64,000 nt of DNA from Micropterix aruncella. Taxonomy: Eukaryota; Arthropoda; Insecta; Lepidoptera; Micropterigidae. A program made the translations under genes and the position numbers. The notes under the pieces are model-generated. The model had not been told where the DNA came from. It searched no databases and saw only the letters and a program-made list of their open reading frames with translations. Position 1 is the stretch's first letter. Each line of letters begins with the position of its first letter. The stretch is from assembly GCA_944548615.1 (NCBI GenBank), contig OX155960.1, positions 12,090,365 to 12,154,364 of the forward strand, written 5' to 3'. Below are positions 11,301-22,640 of the stretch, piece by piece.

Positions 11301-14300
11301 ATCTTTTTTTAGTTTTAGAAAAGAAACTAAACCGAATAGGCCACCCTCTTATCAAAAAAGGTATTTTTATTCTTTATCAATTCTACTACATATGAGCTGA
11401 GAGGAAACCGCTACAAAACAATGCCATTCGGATATTATTTATTTGCTGAATAGGTAGGTTTGTTAATCGGGCTCACCGAATACATTACTATACTAAGGGC
11501 AATCCTGTGTTATAAATAAGCTACTTTTCAAATCAGGCTTTGTCGGGACACTCTTCAGTTAGTTACAAGTTATTTATTTATGAAAGTCACTGACCTAAAT
11601 GTCAAGCTCCTATCTTCTTTTTTTGCCATTTTAAATTACCAGAACTGATAAAGATTTCTAATTCTTCTAAAGGATTCTTAGAAAACTTTGTAATGATCGT
11701 TAATTACTTGTCATCCGATTCAATTACAAAATAAGGTTTAGTAAAACAATTAAACTGGAGCTGTAATTCTGATCTTTCCTCATATTTTTCCCATGTATTT
11801 TTTTAAAGGGCAAATGCACTCGGAATAGAATAGTTTCTCATTGCCTTGGAATCTAGTACAAATTAGTAAAAAAATGTTGCTTACTGAAATAATTTCCTTG
11901 GAAGAGCTAGCGGCGTAGTGCAATACACTGTTTGCGCTGAAATCCACCTGAGCCAGGGAACACTTCAGGGAGACGAGACTTTGCACTGTGCGCAAATTGC
12001 CAGTTTTTACAGCTACCTGAAATATGCAAGAATATTTTGAGCTTCAGTGAAGTTTCCAGCAGACAAGATTTGGCAATGGGCTCCAAAGAAAACATAAGTA
12101 ATGGAGCTTCAGAACAGACGCAAATTTCTCTCTTTGAATACTCCTTGTCATGGGTAAACAAATTACTATGAATTAAAATGAAATATCCTAAAAGCCTAAG
12201 ACCCCAATTTGTCACAAATAAAATACCCCAAAAATCATCCAAGGAATTTTTCAAATAGCTTCACTGCTGTCCATTGCAAGCATTTAGCTCCAGATCCCTT
12301 CCAGTATAAAATAGCTTCATTACTAACCATGATGGGTGATAGTCCTCTTTTAATTTCAGCATCGTTTAAATGCACCTGAACAGAGGCATTGTTGAATAGC
12401 TCGGCCATACTGAAGTGGGCGGCTACGTGTGCCACTGACCACGATGGATTTTCAGTCAGAATATCGCACAGCCGCTGTAGAGACCCCAATGAACACTGCA
12501 ACAAACCAACGAGTGCCAAATGAAAAGTGACTTAAGAGCCTGCTCAATCGCTTGCTCCCCTTACAAAATAAGAAAAAATATCTCCCAAATGAAATGATGA
12601 AAACTAAACAAAATCTGCTTTGGGGCATCGCTATAAAGAGCAATTATCTAACGGCATTCGAATTTACATTAAATGTCATGATTTCATTGGGATGATTTTT
12701 GTTTCTTGTTTCGTATGGGGAGCAAACGATTGAGTGGGCTCTTATGTTCAAACTTTACGCTTTACTAATCTTACATTTATTAAATTATTATATTATCACA
12801 AATTAATTCCCAGCTTCACCAAATCAATCAGTATAGCTTCATCTTCGTTTGACGGCCATATTAGAATCGGGTATATGGCCAAGAGTGTCCCATTTAATTA
12901 CAATACAATACAATACAATCAACTACTCCAGTAGATAGGCATTCCTACACTTGGATGCGTCACAAAATTAAATGCTAAAAATGTAATTATTAAAAACATA
13001 ACTATCGTGATAGTTGTCATCGCTGTAATATTATATTCAATATTACCTACATACACATAATCAAAATATACTAATGTAAGAGTCAGGGAGAATAATATAT
13101 TAAAATAGAAATGCAAATTATTAATTTATTTTTTTATAAGTACTTATTACAATGGTTACGATTAATTATACCAAACAAGTTCAAGAATCGAACATAAACA
13201 GTTCAGAGAAACCGTCACATCGTGTTTGGCACCTGCCTAAAACTCATCTAACTAGGTCAACTAAGGCCTGTATCTAGAATAATCAATATAAAATAATTTT
13301 ATTGTCAATCCAGCAATATGCCTTCGTATTTTTTAAACATAAATAGATGTATACTAAATTATATGAAAATTAGAATGTCAGCTATCATAATACCATTATG
13401 TTTAAAACTTTACGCATTTCATTAATCATCAACATGGAAAATAAACTCAGAATTTTCAAACTCCCTTATACCATAAATTGGGTTTCTTACCAAATTATGT
13501 ATAATTATTTTTTTAAATTGGGATTCAACATTGGGATGGATGTAACACTCCAAAAAGCGATTAAACGACTTATCATCAGCGAGAGTACTATATCATTTTA
13601 CCGAAGCCTCTAAAGGTAATCAGCAAAAAATACTCACTTCCTTGGTAACCTCCAAATAAACAGACACATTGTCCTTGAAACAACTGAACTGGGCTTCGGC
13701 CGCATCTTTCGTATCGGAACGAAACAGGCTAGAAGAGATTGATATACGTAACATTAATAATAACAAATATTAAAATGGTAGAATAATATCTCTGCTTCAC
13801 ATGGAAACTAGTAAAACATCAATTAATAAATGAATAAGAATATTATCAATCATTTTCAGGAATTATCACTAATTCAGGATTCATCCACCCAAGCTTCAAA
13901 TACTAAAATATTTATAACTACACTATGCATGATTTTTGAGTAAAATTTGCAGAACATTTGAAATTTCTAAATAGGTAGGTAAATATAAACAAAACAAAAA
14001 CAATAATTAGTTCAAGTAACGCAGAATTATTTTTACCTATAGGCTACAGTGGAGAAATCCTCAACCGTACCAGATAAACAAATATGGTAAAAGTAGATGT
14101 GACATCTTGGTAACATTATAAATGGTATTTTTATTATTTTTTTACTAAAAAGTGGCTTTCTCTGGATAAGAGTTGTACATTTTAAGTACCCTCACAAAGG
14201 TATCATTCGAAACATCTGTGAATCTGACCCAAAACAAATCGAAAATTGAGGTTTCCTGTATAAAAATCATTGGTTTATTGTTTGCTTAGTAATTTTCGTT

Positions 14301-17300
14301 TTTAGTTTAGGACTACTTCCACATTTTCTCAACACCCCTTTTAAATTGGGCAAACTTCATAGCAAAAACAGTAAAACAGCAAAATCGTCATTTAATAATA
14401 TGTTTTTAATTGCAAAGAAAAAAGCAATATACAGAGTATTGCAGAAATTTAAATCAAAACAACACTTGACAAGAGTTACTGGATCAAACCACACTTGCTG
14501 CAAATAGGAATATCTTCAGACTGTCCGTCTGGTTTACAAGATACACTAGAGTAAGAAGCGTGAAAAAATACAAAATAATATTGATATATATTAGGCAAAT
14601 GTATAATGTATTAGCTTGAATATAAAGGAAAGAAAGCAAGCATTACCATACGACATAAAACAATAGGTAAGAAAAAGTAAAATGCCTTAATAACCTGCTA
14701 TTGGATTATTTGGATATTTGACCCATGCCAATTGTTTGTTATCATTTGTTTACTAATGTTTAGCAATTTTCGTTGTTTCTTAATGCCTCCTTCTACATTT
14801 TCTCCATGCCCCTTTTGAGTAATTTTTAGGCCAACTTCACAGTAAAAATACCAAAATCGCAATGTGGATATTTTCCCCATGCCAATCGTTTGTTTATCAA
14901 TTGATTACATTTGTTTAGCTATTTTTGTAGTTTAATACGCTCCCTTCCACGATTTCTCGATACCACCTTTAGGAGAATGATTTTTGACGCGTGAAAATGA
15001 GTCGAGAGATAGGGTATGATGTTACTTTTATTTTCTATAATCTTTTTTTAGTTTTAGAAAAGAAATGATTTTTGAAGGTCGAAGATCCATTTGCAAAAGC
15101 CGAAGGCCAGACTGTGAAGACCCTGGAATGCCCAAGGAGAGATGTAGATAGAAGAGTAGGAGAGCCGAAGGAACAATTTGTTGTGAAAAGTATCCAGCAA
15201 ATAATAATATCCTTCTTCTCCGTCGTTCCCTCATTACTGAGGATCGTGTCCACTAGACGACAGTTTGCCTACGAGGCTCCTCCACTTTGACCTGTCTTCT
15301 GCACGGCGGGTCGCAGATTGTATTGACCCTTTTGTAACTTCTGTGAATAGGTCGTTCCATCTGGCCGGTGATCTGCCTCTGCTTCTTCTTCCTTCCACTT
15401 GACCCCCCCCCCCCGGAAAGCATTTTCTCTAGATTCTCTGGGTTTCTCCTGGCAACATAACCGAAGAACTGCAGGACCCTTCTCATGCATACGGTGGAGA
15501 GCCTCACTTGGATGCCGAGTTCTTCCAGGACAGATTCGTTGGTACGGCGTGCTGTCCATGGGATTCCTAGCATTTTACACCAACACCACATCTCCAGTGC
15601 ATCGATTTTGGTGCGTATACGAGCCTTGAGGGTCCATGTCTCCGATGCATAGAGAAAGATCGAGAAAACCAGAGCTCGAACCAGCCTGACCTTAGTCCGC
15701 TTACTTATACCTCGTTTCTTCCACAGCCTTTCTAGCTTGCTCATGGCCGATCTTGCCATCTGGCTTCTGCGTGAGACCTCCTTTTCGCAGTTTCCGTCGT
15801 TGCATATCATGGAGCCCAGATAAACAAAGTCTTTCAAAGCTTGAAGGTCACTCAGCTCAATAATAATATAGAGTAGTCAAAGAAACACTCTGAAAATCCT
15901 ACTCACCTGAAAGCTAAATGTAGAGTGTCGCTGTAGGGTCGATGCAAAATAATTTCATAGCACTTTTCTTTGCTATTCTTGGAATTGTGGTTGGGTCCAA
16001 AGAGTATAATTGCATCTTCTCGCATGAGAATCGGCCGCGAGACATAATTGTCCGATTTAACTTCCAAAACTTTAGTAGGTGGATGATCTGTACCCAGCAG
16101 GCCACGTAGCACTAAAATTTTCAGAAAAACTCAAATTTAGGATGTGGGCATGCAGGTCGGCAACTGTGATGACAAAATTTCAAAAACTATGACCAGGATT
16201 TCAAAATATTTACAAAGTTTGCAAATAGGTATTATACATTTTTTGTAATTACTAGCTATTCATAATTAACTAAGAACAATGTAAACATATGTGTATAACA
16301 TGTGCAACATTTTTAAAACTATCATTGTAATCTTTTGTAAACCCATCTACTGTTTATTTCAAACAACACTCCTCAAACATTAAGATTTTGGATGCTAAAC
16401 ATCCGACACAAATCAAAGTAAACTGCCCTTCCCGGATTCCTATGGGCTATTTTTACTCCTGATTATTTTAACTACTGTTCGAGATATTCTATTTACCCAG
16501 GGGATATAACAGCATTGGTTTTAGGAACAGACGAGGTATTAATATTGTGCCTGCTCAATTGTTTCGTCATAAATGAGGCTCAGAGCATGGGAAAGTGAAA
16601 AACAAAAGCATTGTGAAATCGGAGCTCATGCGGAGGCACTGTGATGCCCTGCTGCCTGGCAATGCCAATAAGAGAAGAGTGAAATGAAAACCCTTAGATG
16701 TCCAAGGGCTAAAATAATAATAGCTTTAAGCGAACGTACAACTAGAGTTGTCGACTACAGCGGGCGAGCCCGTCACCTCAGGAAGTTTTAACGATTAGTC
16801 GTTCTAACTCCCTGGAGTGAGCGCAGAAGACTTAGGACAAAAACAGTCCACCGTCTAGCTACGCCACAAGCCCGTAAGAGGCCAACGCCTTAACCGCGAG
16901 ATAGCCAGGAGTGTTACCCAGCGGGCTCACACTAACGCCCTTACTTCCAATTGCGACCAGATTACTACAGTCTCTCGATTGGTTACGAGTTCGAGGTCGC
17001 TTGCGCGGTCCTCTCCCTTACGAAGCGGTGAAACGGTGTATACCGAATCTTTCGCGGATTACGGCATCCTTTGCCCGGCTGTTCATCCAGGATCGGGTAG
17101 CTGATGGTCGTTTCGAGAACAGTCGCCGTAAGGTCCGCAACCACCTCCGCTCTATAGGAAACAGTACTGCTTCCAGACTCCCCCGACTTAGTCAGAGTGG
17201 CCCATGATGAGGTGGCCACGATGACCCATGTGTTCAGGGTCGGTCACACTCACGGGTCAACACCCATCCGACGGCCTCCACGCACGGGGTGCGAACCTGG

Positions 17301-18760
17301 GTAGGACACTGGGTCAACCAGTCTCCCCTGGGAATCAAACCTCTGGCGCTCCTGGACGGTCTGCGCACTGAGCGGCGCAAGCCAATCGATTGTGCTCTCC
17401 GACTAACAATCGGGGGAGTCTGGGAACTGTATTGCTTCCTATAGAGCGGGGGTGGTTGCGTACCTTACGGCGACTGCTCTTGAAATGACCATTGGCCATC
17501 CGATCCTGGGTGAACAGCCGAGCAAAGGACGCCTTGGTCCGCGATAGATTCGGTATACTCCGTTTCACCGCTTCGTAAGGGAGAGGACCGCGCAAGCGAC
17601 CTCGAACTCGGAACCAATCGAGAGACCGGAGAAATCTGGTCACAATTGGTAGTTAGGGCGCGAGTGCCGCCCGCCAGGTAACATACCTGGCTACTCGCGG
17701 TAAGGCGTTGGCTTCTAACGGGTTTTGGCGTAGCTAGACGTCGGATTTATTATGTCCAAAGTCTTCTACGCTCACTGCACGGTCGATAGATCGATGAATC
17801 GTTAAAACGTCCTGCGGTGACGGGTTCGCCCGTTGTGGTTGACATCTCAATATGTTAGTCAGAGTGCGCAATCAATTGGCGTACAATCCAGGGAACGCGA
17901 ACGTACAATCCAAAGAGGAAATTTAACCACCAGACTATATCCATTTTAATATAGACAGGCCAGGAGGATAATCGGAAATATACCCACGATGGTTAATTGG
18001 TCGCAGGTTGTTTACTAGCTGCGTTACTGTCACGGTTAGTGATCAAGTCTGGAGGTTCTCCGCCGGAGCGTTTCCTAGTTGGGTCTGCTCAAAGATGCCC
18101 TGCCGTTCCTGAAAAGCTACGACAAAACAATAGCTCCTAGTCTAATATGCCCAGACAGCCGGGTGGTTCTGAAATAACTAAATACGAGGACGATTAAATC
18201 TAGACCAGTCAGTGATAACCCTGAGATTGTCATGAAACTATCTTAAGTTCCTCAAATCCTAAATAATAACGGTATCAGGATTATTGACAGGACATATTAC
18301 ACTTAAAAGTTCATCAAACCAATCGGAAAATTGTACTGTTTTGTTAAATGAAAAGTGTAGAAAATAAGACTGCTTTACATAGATTTACATGATGACATGG
18401 ATCGTCGGTGAACCATCGTCCACAATCCGTAGCGACCGACCACTGCCCTCTAATTGACTGGCAATCTTCACACTAACTATCAATTAGTAGCTAGATTGCT
18501 GGTTTCGATAGCGGGGTCTTATATACAAATTCTAAAATTCTATTTACAGGGTTAAATGGCAGAAAGTGGCCACAACATTAGCCATGCTCTCGGTGGCCTG
18601 ATCCACGCAAGGGTAGAGGCGGAGCCCTGAGAACAACAGCGGTAGAAAAAAAAGTGCTGAAATCGTCACTTACTGCTTTGGTGGGGGAGTGACTAACACA
18701 GAATACATCAAAATATAAATATTTGCAGTAATTAGTTAGGTACTTACGTGAGTTGAACAT
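8190..18760 (-). CDS. iPLA2-VIA: iPLA2-VIA, calcium-independent phospholipase A2 beta (5' two-fifths of the gene)
   Basis: Six exons join in phase: 18760-18748, 16111-15907, 13728-13638, 12495-12328, 12016-11885 and 8376-8190, together 796 nt (265 codons plus one base). The product begins [13 protein letters not shown], then KVLEVKSD, a lipase N-terminal beta-type region, the block [18 protein letters not shown] (human PLA2G6 has NHPSWSVAHLAVELG at this place) and ankyrin repeats ([40 protein letters not shown]). The family hydrolyses the sn-2 acyl chain of phospholipids and remodels membranes. The rest of the ankyrin repeats and the GXSXG patatin-like lipase domain should follow below 8190 but were not found, so they are probably outside the window. 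All internal borders are GT-AG. Introns carry many transposons. Assignment is firm; exact ends rest on splice motifs only. Confidence 0.9.
8490..8902 (+). pseudogene. LINE endonuclease-domain remnant, left part
   Basis: The frame reads IVIGDFNT, a stop, then [19 protein letters not shown], the GDFNAHHxxWG motif region of an APE-type LINE endonuclease. It breaks off at 8902 where an inverted-repeat element begins and resumes at 10722. Stops and substitutions make it dead. Confidence 0.7.
8927..10060 (-). mobile_element. LINE family B 3' fragment, interrupted by a TTAA element
   Basis: The minus strand gives the C-terminal end of a jockey/CR1-like reverse transcriptase: [44 protein letters not shown], then, after the TTAA insertion 9575-9845, [15 protein letters not shown] and [21 protein letters not shown] 3' UTR follows and ends in an (ATTAC/GTAAT)n tail at 8927-8947. 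A second copy of the same 3' end lies at 51241-51880 on the plus strand. Confidence 0.8.
9575..9845. mobile_element. TTAA-flanked miniature element, family 1, copy 1
   Basis: It is bordered by TTAA on both sides and has inverted ends of the type CCCTTCAGGCCTCGG and CCCCTCAAGCCCCGATTGG. The 271-bp insert splits the LINE codons for IYQCL and MYARQH; removing it with one TTAA restores the LINE reading frame exactly. TTAA duplication and CCC ends point to piggyBac-type mobilisation. Confidence 0.85.
10722..11215 (+). pseudogene. LINE remnant, right part (linker between endonuclease and RT)
   Basis: It continues the fragment that stops at 8902. Pieces readable in several frames are [16 protein letters not shown] (the common KKTIPRGFRKxYxPGW motif) and [20 protein letters not shown]. 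Many frame breaks are present. Confidence 0.65.
11266..11326. repeat. 61-bp dispersed repeat, copy 1
   Basis: It differs from 15005-15065 at one position only. Both copies have the same orientation and lie next to LINE remnants. Confidence 0.8.
11885..12016 (-). CDS. iPLA2-VIA: iPLA2-VIA exon 5 (ankyrin)
   Basis: The acceptor is TTTCAG and the donor GTAAGC. It is exactly 44 codons: [15 protein letters not shown], then [20 protein letters not shown], typical ankyrin helices and loops. Confidence 0.9.
12328..12495 (-). CDS. iPLA2-VIA: iPLA2-VIA exon 4
   Basis: The acceptor is TTGCAG and the donor GTTAGT after an ATG codon. It is exactly 56 codons and contains [20 protein letters not shown], the best-conserved block seen for this family, ending in the start of an ankyrin repeat (GLSPIM). 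Confidence 0.9.
12895..13560 (-). mobile_element. Truncated 3' end of the 29-31 kb LINE family
   Basis: The segment is the reverse complement of 30940-31420: the end of the RT ORF, the full 3' UTR and the (ACAAT)n tail at 12899-12919. It lies in an iPLA2-VIA intron, antisense orientation reading the same strand as the host gene. Confidence 0.85.
13638..13728 (-). CDS. iPLA2-VIA: iPLA2-VIA exon 3
   Basis: The acceptor is TTCTAG and the donor GTGAGT. It codes for [20 protein letters not shown] followed by [10 protein letters not shown], the counterpart of the LFQLELEADALVNFHQY region of PLA2G6. Confidence 0.88.
15005..15065. repeat. 61-bp dispersed repeat, copy 2
   Basis: Partner of 11266-11326; 60 of 61 bases agree. 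Confidence 0.8.
15200..15845 (-). mobile_element. RTE-type LINE 3' fragment
   Basis: A 194-aa open frame (15837-15253) has the end-of-RT motifs of RTE elements: [53 protein letters not shown] and [19 protein letters not shown]. It ends with a short 3' UTR. The RT core and endonuclease are absent, so it is 5'-truncated. It sits in the iPLA2-VIA intron between exons 2 and 3. Confidence 0.85.
15907..16111 (-). CDS. iPLA2-VIA: iPLA2-VIA exon 2
   Basis: The acceptor is TTTTAG and the donor GTGAGT. It codes for [20 protein letters not shown] and ends YSDTLHLAF. The motif order matches the N-terminal domain of group VI PLA2. Confidence 0.88.
16742..17896. mobile_element. Foldback element with long inverted arms
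   Basis: The left arm (about 16745-17200) and the right arm (about 17395-17860) are diverged inverted copies, for example CGAGTTCGAGGTCGCTTGCG on one side and its reverse complement on the other. A unique centre of about 190 bp begins CCCATGATGAGGTGGCC. The 12-mer GCGAACGTACAA borders it at 16730-16741 and 17897-17908. The 98- and 102-aa frames in the arms are mirror images and not real genes. Long arms with a 9-12 bp duplication recall Mutator-like or Foldback elements, but no transposase is present. It lies in iPLA2-VIA intron 1. Confidence 0.75.
18748..18760 (-). CDS. iPLA2-VIA: iPLA2-VIA exon 1 (coding part, 13 nt)
   Basis: The start codon at 18760 opens the codons M-F-N-S plus one base, followed by the donor GTAAGT. 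The one-base overhang completes a Leu codon with the two bases that open the next exon at 16111, giving MFNSLLRGLLG, which fits the N-terminus of the family. No TATA box was seen upstream. Confidence 0.75.
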
Positions 18761-19459
18761 TGTATTTCAAAATTCGCTCTTTTTTTGACGTAAAATAAAC
18801 TGTGCTGTGCCAAAAAAAACTAATTACACGACAACAATAATTATTGTATAATATTTTGAAATTCGTAACTATGGCCCGTCAAGTGTCAAATGTCAAAAAA
18901 GGTAGGTTAGTAATTTATTTTTATTCATACCGAATTCTTATCGGTAATTTGTAATAGGTCTATTTCACCATTTTAAATTAATACAACTAATATTTATAAG
19001 GCTGTCCGCACATGAAACCTATTTAACCATTTAAATTAAGTAAAAATGAGCGACGCGCAACAAGAAATGCGTCGCAGACGAACAAAGTGATTGCCGCAAT
19101 ATATAGCCACAAAAATCTAGATAGGGGGGTTCAAAGTGGGGAGGGGGCAATGAGCATTTACCCCTTTATGCGCCGCAAGCGATGTTATTCGAAAACGTTG
19201 GTAAAAGTAAATAGTGTTCCGGTGATTTAAACTACCGAGCAGGGTGAAAATGGGTCAAATGGCAGAGTGAGAATGGAGTAAATGGCAGGGTGGGAAATGC
19301 AATGTAGATAAGTACATATTTTCATTTAACAAAAACATTTAATTTTGCTTCCAATAAATCAAAATGCCTACCGACCTTTAAAAAATACGAAAGTAAGTTT
19401 TGCCACCAAACATGAAATGATCCCAAATAATTGATTGAATTGAGTCTATTATTGTAATA

Positions 19460-19913
19460 CAGTGTTTCTCAATTAGTGGTACGCGTACCCCCAAGGGTAC
19501 ACGAAGTTGCATCAAGGGGTACGCGTGGCAATCTCTTGAATAAAATAATTTAATTAGTAAAAAGCCATTACGCAAACAACTATAATATTTTGCACGTCGT
19601 ACCTTTGCGAGGGCCGATTTTCGGTCATGACAAACTTAAAAACTAAACGTCGTCACAGATTTCAACTCGAAAACGAGTTGAGACTGAAGCTGACCGGCTG
19701 ACCAAAAAGCAACCAGATTTGTCAGAGTTGTGGAATGAAAAATTGCACATTTGTGACATTTAAGTGATTTTCGCCTTCATTAGAACTGTATTTTGATGGT
19801 AACCAATGTTAAAAAACAGATTCCATTTATATTTGTCATTCCTGCAATAAGGGGTACGCTAGTTTGAGGTCTTTCTTTAAGTGATACGCAGGAAAAGTAA
19901 TTGGGAGCCGCTG
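19460..19913. mobile_element. hAT-type miniature element, copy 1
   Basis: It starts CAGTGTTTCTCAATTAGTGG and ends TTGGGAGCCGCTG, the inverted CAGTG-type ends of hAT elements. The flanking 8-mers TTGTAATA and TAATAATA agree at six of eight positions. A second copy is at 38604-39410. Confidence 0.75.
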
Positions 19914-20564
19914 TAATAATATTAGAGATTAAATAAAATTGTGATTATTGCTAACGATTAATGTTTAACAGTGCCAATGATTAACACTGTCAGTACAATT
20001 ATCTTACTGGTACCTATCTCGTTTAATTGATTATGTGTTATTTTTTACATGCTTAGATATAAAACATGTGGTAATGTATTGTGAATTAAAACTTTGGTTA
20101 TTTTATTTGTATGCATGCATCGTATATAATGCAACATATATAACACATTACGATGATAAATTGTGATAAAAGTAAATATTTTAACAAGAATCTAAGTTCA
20201 TTTTTATTTACATTTTTTTTAAAGAATTGCTAAAATGCGTTAAAATCGCTGAAATGCAACATCCTTGTAAAAGAAATATTTATGAAAATAAAACTTATTA
20301 AAGAAACAATGGTTTTTGCCTCTTTGGCGTTTATTTTTACCCAAGTTTACGTATTTTTTCTGATATTTGTCCAAACTTCGTTAGTACATTATTTCTGTGA
20401 GTGGCACTTCAAAGTGAAGTAAATTTTGTTTGTTTAAATATCTTAGTTATTTTATTTTTCCAGTGACCATTTTAGTATATTTTAGGTAAGCTTTTTTTTA
20501 TTGTCTTATTACTTCTCGACTATTAACTGAATACTTTATATTACTTCTTTTTAAACCAGTGATA

Positions 20565-20993
20565 TTAAACCATCTGACTCATACTCAACCAACCCGTATG
20601 ACTCATACGGGTTGGTTGAGTATGAGTCGCCAAATATTGACTCATATTCAAATACTCATAGCCAAATATTGACTCATACTCAACCAACCCATTGAGTATG
20701 AGTCAACCAAATCTGGTCGCGAAACAATTATCCGTTGAGTACGAGTCGACCAAATCTGGTCGCGCGTTTTTTTCACTTCTTTGACGTTCTCATATTTATT
20801 CATAATTATCTAATTGTTTAACAAAATGATATTTCAATATTCTATATTCGAAATTTCAATGCAATTGTGCAGTTGTTCTTTTTATGATTGGTGTAGTAGT
20901 TTCGTAGTTATAGTACTTTAAGTCGATGTCGCCGAAAATCCTGCAAAAGAGACAGATGCATCCATGAAAATACCCATTTACTCCAAGGGTTAA
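20565..20993. mobile_element. TTAA-flanked element, family 2, copy 1 (rearranged)
   Basis: The right end ACTCCAAGGGTTAA and the internal sequence match 52150-52460 and 56948-57261. The left part is rearranged: it has several GACTCATACTCAACCAACCC units in both orientations, including a perfect 25-bp hairpin (20576-20600 with 20604-20628, 3-base loop). Confidence 0.7.
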
Positions 20994-22257
20994 TTAGAAT
21001 AGGAAACTTTATTGCGATGCAGCCTACCGTACGGAACTGAAAATCTGAAAGACCGAATGCATTTTTTTCCCTTGATTGTTTATTCCGTATCACTGTATTT
21101 TTCTGTCTTTGAAATATTTATATATGTAGGCTTTAAATATTTATAAAAGTTTCAACAATATGTGAAGATTTTAGAAAATCAAATGGATTTGAATTGAATT
21201 GAATTTGTATTCGCGGAAAGGTCAACAATTCACAGCAAGTAACTATTTTCAAATTTGAAATTCAAAGACCCCACGACAATTAGTTTTCTCGACAACATGA
21301 AGTATAAAAAACATGAATATTCAGTTCCCATCCATGAATTTCCAGTTTCGCGGCGTGGCCCTTATTGTCTCCCCTTTTGTTCACGATCAAAAATCTAATT
21401 TACAAAGAAATTGATTGCTTTGTTGAAATATCAACGCGCATTCTATTATTTGTCCCATTCCCAATATCAACGCGCATTCCAATGCCATTTCCCGACAACT
21501 GTTTGATTCTTCCCAGCAAAACTCCTGCCTCCCCCACCCCACTCTCCACTCCCTCCTCCCACTATTTTCCACACCTCACCCATCATAATGTACATTTATT
21601 ATAAAATTAGGACTGCGTCTTATTCAGGGTTGTACCTGTTGATTCCAGAGCGTTTCAATACACAAATGCATTTACTACTCATTTCACAAACCACTCATTA
21701 AAAACCTCACTGAAAGGCTTCAGTTTTCCTTTCATCTTTCAGTGGTACCTCCTTTTGACGTCGTGTCCGCTCAAAGTCTTTCGGGAAATTTTCCTTTTCC
21801 ATTCTTTTTTAATGCAACCTCCCTTATCAAAGAAATATTTCTCATAACTTCTAATATTTTTATTCATGAAAATACACTTAAATCACAATTAGTAGCCGCT
21901 GCACGCCGAGGCAGGCTGGCGCATTGAATTAAGAGGTGATGGAACTGGTGAAGCTAGAGCGTTGAATTGAATGAGAGAAACAAGCTATAGCTGTGACAAA
22001 TAACATACAATATTTTTTCGATAACTTTATTTTGTTTATAAATTTCAGTAATGGTGTTTTATTGTTTTAAACACGGAACTACAAATAACATTCGTTTTAT
22101 TTATAATTATAGAAATCCAAAGTAACCGTTATTTACGATTATTTACCAGTCAAATGGCAGTCAACAATTGAAATTTCGTGAGTATCGGTGTGCGTCCAGC
22201 CTTAGATTTGCTTTCTAGCAACACGGAAATTTTCAACTCCGTGGCATTTGACAGTAC

Positions 22258-22264
22258 TGACGTG
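22258..22264 (+). promoter_or_regulatory. UPRE-like TGACGTG site upstream of SLC35B1
   Basis: The heptamer TGACGTG is the core of the XBP1/ATF6 unfolded-protein-response element. It lies 194 bp before the SLC35B1 start codon. A seven-base match can occur by chance; the link is suggested by the ER role of the gene. Confidence 0.35.
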
Positions 22265-22457
22265 TGTATCGGCTGGTTTTATTTTGAATTTTTTGAACGG
22301 AGCAAAAGTTTTTCCAGTTGAAATCGAATGAATTCCCTTGATTTATCGGTTGAAGTCCGTTCATGACACGTTGAGCATATCATAGAGCGCCGTACAGGTC
22401 CTCACGCCGCGCGTTTCTAACAGAAATCTATCGTATAAGGTGTTCTAGGTTCACAAT

Positions 22458-22640
22458 ATGAATAAGAATGTTAAGTTTATTGTCTACTCTGGCGGAATAT
22501 TCTTCTGCTATTTCGTGTACGCTATTCTGCAGGAGAAGCTGTTGCGCGGCTCGTACGGCGACGGCGACAAGTTCACCTGCACTCTCTCCTTAGTCTTGGT
22601 GCAATGCTTTGGCAATTATTTATTTGCGAAAGGGTTTATC
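22458..22640 (+). CDS. SLC35B1: SLC35B1 exon 1
   Basis: The start is [19 protein letters not shown], the first membrane helix, followed by the conserved LQEKLLRG. It is exactly 61 codons and ends at donor GTGAGT. No earlier in-frame ATG fits the family length. Confidence 0.93.

Larger units (their letters stand above)
18761..22457. other. Intergenic region between divergent iPLA2-VIA and SLC35B1
   Basis: The 3.7 kb between the two start codons holds an hAT-like miniature element (19460-19913), a TTAA element (20565-20993) and AT-rich sequence. No other gene was recognised. Promoters of both genes should lie here; no TATA box is obvious for either. Confidence 0.6.

Noticed and set aside
16911..17643. 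ORFs of about 100 aa on both strands as conserved small genes (also at 26550-26831 and 63773-63982).
   Set aside because: They are inverted images of the same repeat arm and recur only because the element recurs. No start context, family or codon constraint was evident.
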